Shown here: positions 39,128-53,162 of the stretch, piece after piece | Layout of the letters: each line of letters opens with the position of its first letter | Position numbering within the stretch: the first letter of the stretch is position 1 | Assembly: GCF_003369915.1 (NCBI RefSeq) | Contig: NC_046676.1 | Span: forward strand, 15,482,001 to 15,546,000 | DNA length: 64,000 nt | Direction of reading: 5' to 3' | From: Drosophila miranda | Lineage: Eukaryota > Arthropoda > Insecta > Diptera > Drosophilidae | Notes under the pieces: generated by a model | Databases searched by the model: none | The model's input: only the letters and a program-made list of their open reading frames with translations | What the model was told of the DNA's origin: nothing | Translations under genes and position numbers: made by a program

Positions 39128-42100
39128 GCTGCACAGCCCCTTGCCGGTGGGCAGCAGCCTGTCCCGAACTGGGTTATGGCAATTTCCATTTGTTGCCAAC
39201 ACCCGAACGCAGCCTGGCGCTGGTCTCAAGAGCAGGCCAAAACGTTTGGTCATGGATTTTGTCAACCTTCTTTGGCCGGGTGCGGCGCCTTGCTCCGATT
39301 GCCATTTGCATTTGTCCGATGGCAGCCTTTTGGCCAGAAATTCGAGCTGGCTTTTTCATTGGCAGCCACGGGGGCCGAGGCTTATATAAACATAAGTGGG
39401 CTATCATGGCCCCGGCAGGGCACTACTTCCACGGAAGCTGTAGCTGTAGCTGGAGCTGTAGCTGTGGCCGCGGCAGCGCCAATTATGTGATCAAATTTCC
39501 TCCCATTACTCATACGCCGTGTTCAACCATTGAGAAAAGGCAGTCATTAGTCGAGGCGACTGCCACAAATGTCTGAGATAATTATGCTGCCACTGGAATT
39601 TTGCAATTCTACCACGCCCCAGCAATAGTTGCAGCAGCAGCCGCAGCCGCAGCCGCCCCTGTGAGGTGACTCAACTGGTGGACAGCTATCCACCTGACGC
39701 CTCAGCTGCAGCGCTTTTCCAATGCACTGCAAAGCAGAATGGCAGAAGAAAATTCATTTGCAATTGCATAAATGTTCCGCTCATGCTCTGCATAAAAACT
39801 AATTGAATTAAATCCCTGCTCGTGGACGTATTGCCACACTTCAGCCGAGTTAGCGAAGATCTGCTAAGTGGGGGAAACAAAACAAAACCCGTACAGATAT
39901 CCCGCCTATGAAGACATTCACCTGGGGATGGATGGATCTCCGATTCGATCAGATCAGTTCAGTTCGGTTCGCTGCTGGCTGCAGAAAGCGTGGATCTGTG
40001 AAAAGTTGGCTGAAAAATGGTGAGCAGGCGCTGGAAAAATAAACGATCTTCACGTATATATTCTATACACTTGCAAGTTCCATTCAAATATCAAAACAAT
40101 ACTTTAAAATATCCTTTTAATGGGGAATTGATATACAATTAAAATTAATAGTACCCAAACGAAAAGATAAGTACTCTTGATAGGTACTAAAGGTATTAGG
40201 TACTAAAGATAGTTACTCTTGGAGCTAGTGAGCTATGCTTCCTGTACAAAACCTGTGTGGATCGTGAAAAGAAAAGGGAGAGATAATACCCAGAAAAATT
40301 ACCACACAACAAATTCTTCAGAGATCTGTTGAGTACTTCTAGTGCGAAATTGCATAGGTACTCTTGGGGAATGCTGGAAAAAGTGGCAGAAATACCTCTT
40401 CATGTGATGCCTTTCAGAGGAGATAACACCAGATATTGTAGCTAATTATGGCATCGGATCAGAGATCTCCATGGCCGAGACGTGAGCAGAAATATGGATT
40501 CCCCCACAATCACCCTCGTTGAAAGACAGAGTGCAGGGGCGATCTGTTTGCGGACGTGTTAAAATGTAGTTTTCTCTCGGAGTAATTTGTCAAACCTGAT
40601 GTACTCCATCTCTATCGCGTCGTGTTGGTAGTACAGCATAAAACTTGGCCAACTTCCAGCCAGAGACAGAGCCACAGCCAGAGCAAATGGCCGAAATGAG
40701 GGGATCGGGGGAAAAGGGGCGTTTTCAATGTCAGTGAAAAACGTGTGCGGCACATTAAACGATGCATTTTCTTCTCGGACTTAGCGCACACCCAAAAACA
40801 TGGCCCCAAATATGGGGCGGCCGAGTATTTCAAGGCCGGCCAAAGCGGGAATTTACACCCTGTAGCCACCATCGCAAGATTTCACATCGTTTTGCATATG
40901 TTAAGCGAATGTTGAGTTCGTCGTTTTTTATTTATTTTATTATTTAATTTATTATTTATTGCGTGTGCATGTGCGTGTGTGTGCGTCTGGCATCATTTGC
41001 AAATTAGCTTCGTCTGTGTTTTGGGCTGGGGCGGGCGTGAAAATCAATCAATTTATTCAATATTCATTCATTCATTCATCCACATCGGGCCCCCCACTCT
41101 TCTCCTTTTCCATAACTTTTTCTTCTTCGTAACAATTGCACTTCATAAAGCCGTTACACACGAATACACACGCAGAGCGAGAGAGAAGGAGAGAGATGCA
41201 AATGTTGGAATGCGGTAACATCCATGCCGCGTCATCAGCGCCTATGTTGGTACCCTTTCAGACGATACTATGAATTCCGGAATCTTTTTGCAGCCTTTGT
41301 CGATTCTGTGCATACTATTTTAAAAAGTTCCGCCCAATTTAATACATATCCAATGACTATATAAATTAGCTGCCAAAGGGAACCATGGCCTAGCAAGGGT
41401 ATTAAATGCCTCGGTCTTCGCAGCTGGTCTCCCCCTCTTGTTTACCGATTACGTCTGTGCCTTTTCAAAGTACTTCGCCCGATAAACAGCACAGCAGAGG
41501 TAATAATACGTATGTATGTATGCATGTGTATGCGTGCGTTTGTGTGTATTAGCAACAACACGACTTTGAACAGCATCACTAACCTCAGACAAGCATCAAA
41601 AGGGAGAGCAAAGAAGCCGGAAGGCAGCTAAATTTACCGCAAAGTGGTTTCATTTCAATTTCTCCTTTCCTATCGCCCGCCGTACGTGTGTGTGCGCTCG
41701 AAAAAGAAATGATCACCCGAAACCGAAAACAATGCAGCAGTGAAGCACAAAAAACCAGTCACAATCACAATAAAATGCAAAGAAATACGAAAAAAAAAAA
41801 AAAAAGTTTGCACAGATTTGGCAGGCCAACTACGGCTCAATTACACACACACACCCGCATACAGGCGCAAAAGCCCTGAGTGTGAATGGTGTTAGTGTCG
41901 AAAGCACTTTAAAGTTTAAATACACACAAAATTACACTTGAATGCCCTTTTAATGACCACATTGCGCATGCGCAGCTTTCACTCAGACGCGGAATATCTT
42001 CGGAATTCGATATGCGTCTGAAAACCAAAGTACATACATACATACATATGTACATAAATTAGTCTTGATTGCAGGATGTTGCCGTCCCTGGCCCTCTAAT

Positions 42101-43305
42101 ACTTCTGATGTAACTTTTACAGTGTTTCCACTCAGGAAGTTTCTTAATATGTGCCCCCTCCCCTCCGTCAAGTGATGGCATTTTCGATATATCCACCTTA
42201 TAGTGGAAGAGTTTTGCAGTTATGACAAGTTGATCCATGTGCCGTTGCGAAGGATACCGGATTCTCAATCCCACCTCCGTGATGATTGCACCTGACTAAG
42301 TGAAATTTCCAAAAGTGTTTCGTAACTTTTAACGTGTTTAGCGAGAATCAGCAAAAAGAAACAAAAACGACGACAGCAACAAAAACTGTTAACGCTGTGC
42401 TGTGTTTCATACATATGTGCTTTGCTCTTTTTTTCGCTGTTACTGAAAAGATTTCAAGGTTGTGTCGCTAAAAGAGAGATGCAAGACGGCGGCAATACAA
42501 AGAGGGAGCGAGAAAATGGAGATGCGAAGACATCAAAAAGCTCAGTGGGTCAGATTTTTGTGCGTTGAAGCCCTTTTTATTATTTATTGTAGTATGTCTG
42601 GGTGGTGCCACGCCACGCCTTGTTGGACTGCAAATATTTGCGATCGCGGAGATGCTTGTGCCATGAGTTATGGCTAAGCGTTTTGCGGCCGCACTTAGCC
42701 AATGACCTGAAAAATCACACAAATAAATCAGATGAGCCCCCATCTCCATTTACATATGTACATATGTATGTATGCACACCACATAGGAACAAATGCAGTC
42801 AACGAATATGATCATGATCAATGTCAAAACAATCATTCAGGGTCCGGCGATGGTGATGGCCGACGATTTACATATGTAAATAGAAACCGAAACCCGAAAC
42901 GCTCATAACGTCCAAAATTAATGAACTTAATTGCGAGCCACACTAACTTTTTGCATAATTAAATGAGAAAAAGGAAGGGGAGGATGTGAGGAATGCGAAA
43001 AAAAACAACGGGAAACACACATGTACATACATACATACATGTATGTACATATGTGTAAGCCTGACGAATCCTAATCAAATTTATATTTTTTGTACTTACA
43101 GCCATCCTCACGACCCGAATCCGACTTTACGCTCGATCTGCCGCGCGCTGAGCAACTGCGATTGAAAATGGAAAAGGAGAAGAAATTCCGCCAAAGATGT
43201 CGCTTCATCACCACATTTCTAAGTCTGGTCTTCTTTCTGCTGACCGTCATGGTCGTCAGCTTGGTGTTGACCCGCGGCAAACGCATGTTCGGCAGCATGA
43301 TCTGA
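30383..43305 (+). CDS. large protein with C-terminal membrane anchor, function unknown
   Basis: Three coding exons join in frame: 30383-30828, 34473-36594 and 43102-43305 (GT-AG throughout, phases 2 then 0), giving 923 residues. I do not recognise the protein. Residues 1-148 include an acidic patch, a polyserine run and a glycine/alanine-rich tail. The middle exon (149-856) has alanine, glycine and glutamine tracts and a conserved-looking helical block (about 405-450, around HYSDKLRILETSIENLDRH). A predicted coiled coil (about 615-655) and a conserved motif, KKPSIWEMYYGTNRLHQSLL, near 817 follow. The last exon encodes a basic stretch and one hydrophobic segment (about 891-912) with a short tail ending GSMI, so a tail-anchored or type II/III topology is likely. 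The 3' UTR has AATAAA signals near 43432 and 43630. A further exon in the 6.5-kb last intron cannot be excluded. Confidence 0.82.
30829..34472 (+). other. intron between coding exons 1 and 2
   Basis: The donor is GTGAGT at 30829 and the acceptor is CTGTTTCTGCAG at 34472. The 3.6-kb intron contains CAG/GCA trinucleotide tracts, CATA repeats and GATCG(C/T) repeats near 32290. No separate gene is supported. Confidence 0.8.
31373..31417. repeat. CAG/CGG-type trinucleotide tract in intron
   Basis: CAG units with CGG interruptions. More CAG/CTG clusters follow at about 31449-31475 and 31565-31600, all intronic. Confidence 0.8.
37140..37730. promoter_or_regulatory. candidate intronic enhancer with octamer
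   Basis: The block holds a POU-type octamer ATTTGCAT near 37330, GATTAATGCC and CTAATTGC homeodomain cores, and GATAAGAT, with little simple repeat. The composition resembles conserved regulatory DNA. This is inference from texture and motifs. Confidence 0.28.
39088..39133. repeat. (TGC)n trinucleotide repeat
   Basis: About 15 TGC units with one TAC interruption, intronic. Confidence 0.9.
41963..41974. promoter_or_regulatory. NRF1/Erect-wing-type palindrome
   Basis: TGCGCATGCGCA, a perfect 12-bp match to the palindrome bound by the NRF1/Ewg family. It lies upstream of leader-like sequence in the last intron of the large gene. Use as a promoter element is inference. Confidence 0.35.
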
Positions 43306-44014
43306 TGATATATTGTAAACGAACTAATTACAGTGCCAACAAAAACAAAAACAAATGTTAGCGAAACTCAAATTTAATATTAGTCCTAATGTTAGCTTCC
43401 TTCCTGGTCTGGCAGGACAGCCGCAGTATTGTTAATAAATTATTTATGTGATCTTAGTTGTTTAAGCCGCGAGTGCATTTCTTTCTGTAAGTAAACAGAG
43501 CTGTCAATTGCATGTATGTATGTATGTACTATCCCAACCTAGCGTTTGTCAAATTTACCATTAAGCTTATATAATTCGTAGAAGTTTTAAGTATAATTGT
43601 GCGTCTATGAGTCTTATGAGAGTGTCGAGAATAAACAGAATACCACAACAGATCTTTGTGCAGTACATTTAATATAACATTTATTGGAGAAAGCATCCGT
43701 AGAACGAGATTGCCATGCTTTCAGCGCTTCAGCGTCTGTCTTCTACAATATATTCTTACAGACATATTCATATATCGTTAAAGTTATCACAAATGGTTTT
43801 TTTTCTTTTGATTCGTTAAATTGGAACCAACTGTGGGAGAAAGTTACAGAAAACTTAGTTGTTACCAAGTAGGGAATCAGGCAATTTGCATAGTTAGCTA
43901 GCGACTAAGACGTAATTCTCCAATGAGACCAGCTAAGAAGGCAAGTTTGCTGAGAAGTGTTGAGAATGGTGTGGCGACCAAATATCTGTTTGCCGTGTTC
44001 TTGTGTTAGCTGTT
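43306..44014. other. 3' UTRs and spacer between convergent genes
   Basis: The left part is the 3' UTR of the 923-residue gene, with AATAAA-type signals near 43432 and 43630. The right part is the probable 3' UTR of the minus-strand FAM174-type gene. No further gene is seen. Confidence 0.6.
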
Positions 44015-44707
44015 TCATAATATACGTATATTCTGGCGATTGACCTCGAACACGGTGTGGTCCTCCTCGTCGCTGTTGACATCCTCGATGGCCATGGGAA
44101 GTGGTGTTAGCTCTTGATTGGCCCTGTCGCCTTGTACCCCATATTTGCGCTCTGCTCGTGTTAATCGCATTCTATATAGGGAAATTTTCAGTTCAGTTTA
44201 ATAAAATCATGTGCGCTGATAAGCCATCTTCGCGGACGGCCCCACTACTCACCGATAGACACGCAACACAAGTAGAAAAATGGCGGAACTTGTTATTGCC
44301 ACCAGAACGTAGACGACGGCTTGTCCCGGAAAATCCATTTCATTGCCCATGCTAGAGTGCTCGATGCGAACATCCTCCACAGGCAAACTGGAGGATGGCG
44401 ATAACTTGGGCTCGGCCCGAGATTTTGGGTCAGCTGGCCGCTCTGGCTCCTTGGGTTGTTCCTTCAAAGTTAGCGCAGGCTTCTCAGCAATGATGACATC
44501 AGCATCCTTTTGATTGGGCACGGGCACTGCATCATCTGACTTTACCGCTTTCGGAATTGCAGCCGGTGCACCTAGCTCCGATATCGGAACGGGCTTTGTG
44601 CCATTCGTGGATGCTGCCGACACTGCTGCGTCACTCTGCTGTTGCACCAACATCAGCACAAACAACCAGATAGCTGTGGCCGCGATGGAAGATCCCCGGA
44701 AGTACAT
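44015..44707 (-). CDS. FAM174-type single-pass membrane protein
   Basis: Two exons, 44707-44253 and 44171-44015, are separated by an 81-bp intron (GTGAGT...TATATAG) and give 203 residues. An N-terminal hydrophobic segment (about 10-27) looks like a signal peptide. A proline/alanine/lysine-rich luminal region follows, then a transmembrane helix (about 128-150), then a cytosolic tail with RKYGV, ELTPL and an acidic stretch ending HTVFEVN. That tail pattern is the hallmark of the FAM174 (DUF1180) family. Family members are small secretory-pathway membrane proteins; the vertebrate ones are linked to Golgi and plasma-membrane organisation. I name the family from the tail and topology, not from a search. 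The gene is convergent with the large gene to its left. Confidence 0.82.
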
Positions 44708-44949
44708 TTGTTCTTATCTTATTGTTATTCTATCGAAATTGGATACAAGCAACTATGACGTTTTAAAATTTCTGATGTTTTGATTTTGCTGTAACTTGCC
44801 AGACCGACTGGAATCGCAAAGGTAAGGGGGTTCATAAACCAAGTTCATGAACTACTGTTGTGGAATCTACCAGGGATGGAAATCCTACGGTATTTTTCAA
44901 AAATGACAAAAAGAAGAAGAACAGAAATGACAAAATATTTACAGAAAAA

Positions 44950-46600
44950 GGAAGAAGAAGAACAGACCCTGGACTGGGGGTGGAATGGGGCCTGCTCCAC
45001 CTCTGCCTATACCGCCCCCGTGACCCCCTTCGTGTTGCCTGGCGCCTTCCTGCTGTTCTCGCGCCAGGAATACATTGGCCGCATCTCGACCGAGTACAGC
45101 GAGGGGAGCGGAATCACGACGACGAGCGATACCCTTCAAGGATGTGGGCGATGCGCACGCCCTGGACGTGTCGGTGGCGGAGCGGTGCATCTACTGGGCT
45201 GACCAGAAGACCAAGTGCATCTTCCGGGCCTTTCTCAATGGCTCCTATGTGCAGCGGATCGTGGACTTGGGTCTGATTGGGCCGGACGGCACCGCTGTCG
45301 ACTGGCTGGGCAGCAACATCTGGTCCAATGCGGAGGCTGGTCTCATCGTGGTCGCCCTCCTGGATGGCAGCAGTCGGCGCGTACTCTTGTGGAAGAAGGT
45401 GGAGAAGCCACGTACCCTGGTCTTCGAGCCGCGTCGCGGCTACATCTACTGGACAGAGTGGCCCTCGGATTCCATACGCCGCGCCACGATGAACGGATCC
45501 GAGCTGCAACCATGGCCGGGAGCTCATATTCGACCAGGAGACGAGACGCCTCTACTGGATGGCAAGAAGCGTCGGATACTGGTTGCCAGCTAGGACTACG
45601 TGTACTGGAGCGACTGGAGCACCGCGGACATTTATCAAGACGGGCCAGCCGCAGCCTCGCCAAGAACGTGCCCTGCATCCCCCCCAGCTACGACAGACTG
45701 CCCAAATGTGCGGCTGCCGGTGTCCTGGCATGTCCATGAAGGCGAGGCGTCTGCTCTTCTCGACAGATGTCGGCAGTCATCAGGCCATCATTCGGGCCCG
45801 ACTCGATGGCAATGAGCGTGTGGACCTGGAAGGAGTCACGGCTCTGGCCTTAGACCAACAGTCCGATATCCCATGCGTATCGATGTTATAGTAAGCAACC
45901 AATATTGGACACCTCTGAAGGTGTAATCTCCTGTTCCCTCTCTACAGAAAAACCCTTGCTTCCATGCATATCCCGCAGGTGAACAACATTGTCGCCTTGG
46001 GGGATTTTTATACTGGCTGGACGATAAGACCGGAGTGGAACGGATCACTGTCAACGAAGAGCGTCGTTCCGCGGAGCTGCAGCGTATGCCGCAGATCACC
46101 GACATCAGTGCCGTGTGGACACCGGATGCGAAAGTGCGGCGCAATCACACGTGTCTGCACAGCCGCACAAAGTGTTTCCACATCTGCATAGCCAGCGGGG
46201 AGGGTGTGGCACGCAGCACGCGCGACGTCTGCTCTCGCGGCGCGCATCCGGCCTGTGGGCCAGATCATTTCACTTGCGCGGCCCCAGTGACGGGGAATGG
46301 TAACATGAATAAGGACCTAACCTAACCTAAGGACTGCGTACCCGCCTACTGGCGCTGTGACGGACAAAAGGACTGCCTGGACAAGTCGGATGAAGTGGGA
46401 TGTCCCACATGCTGGGTGGATCAGTTCAGCTGCCAGTCCGGCGAGTGCTTCGACAAGGCTTTGATCTGCGATGGTACCACCTGTGACAACTGTGTGAATG
46501 TCCACGATGAGCCCGACTGCTGCAAGCGGCCAGGAGACTTTCAGTGTGCCATGGTGCAGACGATTTGCCTGACATTTTTTTTCACGGATATTCTTGCGCA
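44950..46600 (+). pseudogene. decayed fragment of an arrow/LRP5-6-like receptor gene
   Basis: A GC-rich island encodes, in changing frames, pieces of an LDL-receptor-related protein. YWTD beta-propeller blades lie at about 45110-45600 ([38 protein letters not shown]). A later propeller piece follows (TDVGSHQAIIRA, WLDDKTGVERI). Next come an EGF-like stretch (CLHSRTKCFHICIASGEG) and LDLa modules rich in Cys with DKSDE and CDG motifs (46330-46550). There are stops and frameshifts (for example near 45110, 45592 and 45828), internal deletions between blades, and a CCTAA-repeat insertion at about 46317. An intron-like GTAAGC...CTACAG segment (45891-45947) survives, so this is a DNA-level duplicate rather than a processed copy. 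The order and motifs resemble arrow, the fly LRP5/6 Wnt co-receptor. The parent gene is not in the window. Confidence 0.78.
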
Positions 46601-46664
46601 CCGAGCCGGAGTCTTAAAATACGAGCAACATTGCGACTGTTTTTTTTGTTGAACTATTTTGTTT

Positions 46665-46830
46665 AAGCCTTGCTTTAGTCAAAATACAATAAAAGCAAGG
46701 ACTAAAAATTAGCCAATCTTGAAGAAAGTTATTCATCAACGGCCTTAAATTATGTGGGCAAAACTAAGGGTTTTAGTTAGCCAGAATTATTCAACGGAAT
46801 CTCAAAATTGAGCAATATGAACAACTATCC
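46665..46830 (+). repeat. dispersed AT-rich repeat, copy 1 (upstream half)
   Basis: This shares with the copies at 46890, 60255, 60720 and 62451 the ordered text AATAAAAGCAAG, TATGTGGGCA, GTTAG, ATTC(A/C)ACGGA and GAGCAATATG. It lacks the GGTATATTT end. Confidence 0.65.
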
Positions 46831-46889
46831 TTTTTTGTTTTGACCCATTTCGCTAAAACCTTTTTTTTTTGACCATTTTCGCAAAAAAT

Positions 46890-47134
46890 TTTTTAACGCA
46901 AAATTCAATAAAAGCAAGTATTAAGAATAAGCCAGTTAAGTAGAAAATTGATTCATTAATCAGATAAAACTATGTGGGCATGGCTAAATGTTCTATATAG
47001 CTGATAATATTCCACGGAAGATCAAAAACGAGGAATATGTAAAATAGAACTTGAATTCCTCAGTATAATCACGGTATATTTTTAAAATAAGACGGTATAT
47101 TTTGGTATATTTATGAGGGTCGGACGGTATATTT
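46890..47134 (+). repeat. dispersed AT-rich repeat, copy 2 (full length, at Cul1)
   Basis: The full-length copy runs from AATAAAAGCAAG through TATGTGGGCATGGCTAA, TTCCACGGA and GAGGAATATGTAAAATAGAA to several GGTATATTT units and GAGGGTCGG. The GGTATATTT end faces Cul1. It is about 80 percent similar by eye to the reverse complements of 60255-60440 and 62451-62640. Confidence 0.75.
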
Positions 47135-47142
47135 TATCGATA
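47072..47142 (+). promoter_or_regulatory. Cul1 promoter: Motif 6 repeats and DRE
   Basis: Four GGTATATTT units (Ohler Motif 6 type) at about 47072, 47093, 47103 and 47124 are followed by TATCGATA (47135-47142), a perfect DRE. Both are standard elements of Drosophila housekeeping promoters. A plausible leader exon follows, ending at the donor GACAG|GTAAAT (47282), and it joins an acceptor at 47996. The start site itself is probably 47150-47200. Confidence 0.65.
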
Positions 47143-47797
47143 AATCATTGGAAAAAAACAAAAATTGTTGTCATTGTGTTTTTGGTTGGGTTCGTTTCGT
47201 GGGAAATATTGTAATAATTAAAATATATAAAGTTAAAAAACATACTGAGTCTAATTTAGAATTACTCGATATCTGGTGACAGGTAAATTTGTTGACCAAT
47301 TGGTTATTTTGGGGTCCAACGCAATCCGTATGAGAAATGTGAAAATGGCGAACAAGTGAAAAAGTGCTCCAAGGGGAAATCACGACGTCACAGAAAGAAA
47401 ACGAAAAACGAGCAGGGCCCGAGTCTTTCTACTAAAATTTACAGTTATCTTTAGGTTCTATAAGACTTGTTGGTTTCCATGCTCTTTTTTGGCTGCTTTC
47501 TTCATTTAATGCTAAAATTGGTTATGTGCATTGGTTTGCTTTGTGTGCTAGTGTGTGTGAGGTGGTTGCGCGCGTACATTCATGTGTATTTGTATGTTCG
47601 AGTGCTTTTTAACCAGGAAGTTTACTGATTTTTAAGACGAGAGAACGGCACCCGATTGCAATAGGTAGAGGCGTGCTCGCCGCCCACTTGTTTATCCGAC
47701 AGTAGATACTCTACCGCACTGTGATTCAAGGTTGGCTGTGTATGCTTTTCAGGGAAGGGAATGATTTTCTTTGTATCGTATTACACCTTGAGCATAA

Positions 47798-50723
<2,926 letters not shown>

Positions 50724-51092
50724 GGTTATTTTAAATTTAAAACTGTACGCTGTTTCATCAACGTCAACCATACAAAAAATATCATTATTGCTGTCGTACC
50801 CGCTCCGATCCCTCCCACCCTTCTGAACACCCAAATAAACTGCCGCCTCAATAATCAAACTACTAGGGAGATGAAAAATACTCCATCGACCGATTTGGAT
50901 TTGCAGCTAGGGTCTGATCAGCTTCTGCTCGTTTTTTAAGGGCTTCCTGGAGGTGTTTTCTTTTTTAAATCAAATCGTTTTGTTTTAATTTACGTTTACG
51001 TTACTCATAGTTCGATGTATTCATATTTTCATTCATTAATTATAAAACTTCGATGCAAACCAGTGTTTACCTTTGTGCTGGATTCTGTACGT
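50724..51092. other. 3' UTR spacer, Cul1 and Or43b
   Basis: Convergent 3' ends: the Cul1 3' UTR with AATAAA near 50834, then the region downstream of the Or43b stop. No gene is seen. Confidence 0.6.
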
Positions 51093-52418
51093 TCACGGAG
51101 TGTCGGCTCCAGAGTCCTGCAGCTGCAGCTTCTCATCCAGATTCATTCCGCTCGCTATGGCGTACACGGTGAAAGCAAACTTGGCCACCTGCAAAAGAAC
51201 CAGAGTTGAGGTTGGTTTTTCCACGGCATGGACTCACATTGATGTTGGTGGCTAGATTGATTGTGAATATGTTCATGGCCGTGAACGTTATGGGCTGCTG
51301 CAGCTTCTGCAGAAACTGAAGGGCCGTGCTTTGGTAGCGCTTGTCCTGCATCCACCAAGCCGAGTGGAACAGGGCATCAGCCAGGTCATTGCAGTCGTCC
51401 ACGATGGCGTTGCAGTAGAAGCAAAGCGGAAAGGTCTGCAACAGCACAGCCATCACGTAGGTAACGATGCCAAAGCGGGTCGATTGATCAGCGAATAGCA
51501 CCATGTTTATCATGACAATGCCCAGAATGGAGCCGCAGATGATGAACTGGGCAAATATTGTGCCCGAGATGATGGGTCGAATGGTGTCGCAGAAGCTTGG
51601 GAAGACATATCACAACGATCCTTCTCCAAAAACCCATAGGCGACTTACTTTAGCATCGTCCTGTGAGCCTTGATGCACTCGACCAGCGATTTAAAGATGT
51701 TATCTGGATCAGCGTTCGCCTCGTTATTGGCCTCGCCCAGGCGAACGATGCGGTCCTTCAGCATTAGAATGTGAGTTCGCAAAGCCGCCACATAGATCAC
51801 GGGGTACGAGTCCGTGGCTGTGGCCACGAATATTGCGTATCCCACGGTGAAGTACTCTACAAAACTCTGTATGTACAACTGACGTCTGTCGAGACGCCAG
51901 TCAATGAACGGATAATAGGTGTTATAAGGGACGCGGTCGTGGAAAAGGCCATCCACGAGAGTGGAGGTGGCGTAGAGAAAGTAGACAATCCCAAAGATCA
52001 GGTACAGTTTGTTGATGGTGGCTACTGTAACCCGGACCTTGCGCTTCTCCTCCGGGGTGACACAATACACGTCCAACTCATCGAAGCATTGGTTTGCCAT
52101 TTCAAAGCGCTCCTTTAGGATAGACAGGGTGAAGAATTTGATCGAAAAGCACCAGGTGTTCAGGCACAGTTGCAGCGACTGCAGCAGCAGATCGGGTGGA
52201 AACTGGGAAAAGTGTATCTTGTAGTTAATCGGAAAACTCAGCGGAAGGTAAAAAATGTTATAGCTGAAGGAGATCACCCGCAAAATCTTGCGACCAATTC
52301 CGAAGTCGTTGTAAAAATCTAGGCCCGCAATATGAAGTGTTTTGAGCAAGTAAACAGTAGAATCCCTCGTCCCGATTGGCTCCGACAGCGGAGCCGGGTA
52401 CACAAGCTTGAAGAACAT
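51093..52418 (-). CDS. Or43b: odorant receptor 43b
   Basis: Three exons, 52418-51649, 51595-51238 and 51188-51093, give 407 residues. The start MFFKLVYPAP is chosen over an in-frame ATG 21 codons upstream because it matches the Or43b family start. Family landmarks are seen: DFGIGRKI, QLCLNTWCF, VPYNTYYPFIDWR, ATATDSYPVIYVAALRTH, QTFPLCFYCNAI and the C-terminal FTAMNIFTINLATNI block in the last helices. Insect odorant receptors are seven-helix membrane proteins with inverted topology. They form ligand-gated cation channels with Orco in olfactory neuron dendrites. Its place directly after Cul1 is the arrangement known in D. melanogaster, which supports orthology. Confidence 0.95.
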
Positions 52419-53162
52419 TTTAGAACGTTTAAGCTGCTTCTGGATCAGGTACAGCACCAGGAGCTCTTTATAGCCTGCCAATTGTTGACCATATTGCGTT
52501 TCCTCCGTCGCAACTTTTAATTACTGGTTATCCAACTGGGTCTGGGGCGTTTCACCGACATTTTGCAGAACTATTTTCGCACATATTGAAACTACTATTG
52601 CATTTGAAGAGGTGTGCGATGCATCGCCGACTAAAGGATAACCCTCATCACTATATTCCTTTACTTAGACAAAATAATACAACTGCAAATCAACCGATAC
52701 ACCCAGTAAGAGCAACAATGTTTGATGTTTCAAGAAGTTGTTTCTTATTGCTGTTTCTTAGTTGATTTATTATTTATAGACATTAATTTTTTTTGGTCTT
52801 TACGTTGCAACGGGAGTGAATTCGTTATTTGCATTTCTGCACACTTATTTCAATGGGAACCAAACCATATGTGATATGTTATAAAACACACTAAATCTTT
52901 TGATCACAAATTTAACATTTAACTTGAAACTTCTTTGGCCGACGACAAGGGCCAAACATGTACTCAAGACTTCGATACACACGTTTTTCTCAGCCCAGTA
53001 ATTCATTTGAATTGAAGGTTATGCTATATTATACATAACATATATGTATATACACAAGTTTCCTTAAAACTACAGTTAATACTATCAGCTTATAAAATAG
53101 GTTTCAGTTATGCACAATGTTATTTATTAACAAGGAGATCCAGCGGGAGCTATGGTCAATCG
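52419..53162. other. spacer between Or43b and Kdm4A
   Basis: AT-rich sequence with the Or43b upstream region on the left and the probable Kdm4A 3' UTR on the right. No TATA/Inr pair I would trust and no gene is seen. Confidence 0.55.

Larger units (their letters stand above)
36595..43101 (+). other. intron between coding exons 2 and 3
   Basis: The donor is GTGAGT at 36595 and the acceptor is TGTACTTACAG at 43101. This 6.5-kb intron contains a block at 37140-37730 with enhancer-like texture, a TGC repeat (39088-39133), CATA/TATG repeats near 42013, 42750 and 43029, and a perfect NRF1/Ewg palindrome at 41963-41974. Leader-like A-rich sequence near 41640-41800 and 42300-42500 might be alternative first exons for a short form using the membrane exon, but I see no decisive signal. 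Confidence 0.7.

Noticed and set aside
38469-39576. Long overlapping open frames on both strands around CAG/TGC and GAAAATGAAA repeats
   Set aside because: They are explained by simple repeats in the intron, all frames look equally biased, and there are no splice or start signals.
44858-45276. Intact small genes over the receptor-like block
   Set aside because: Each open piece is a short frame cut by shifts from the next. Read in order they form one decayed receptor fragment rather than separate genes.
51645-52481. Or43b start at the upstream in-frame ATG (52481)
   Set aside because: It would add 21 residues not seen in the receptor family. The MFFKLVYPAP start at 52418 fits the known N-terminus.
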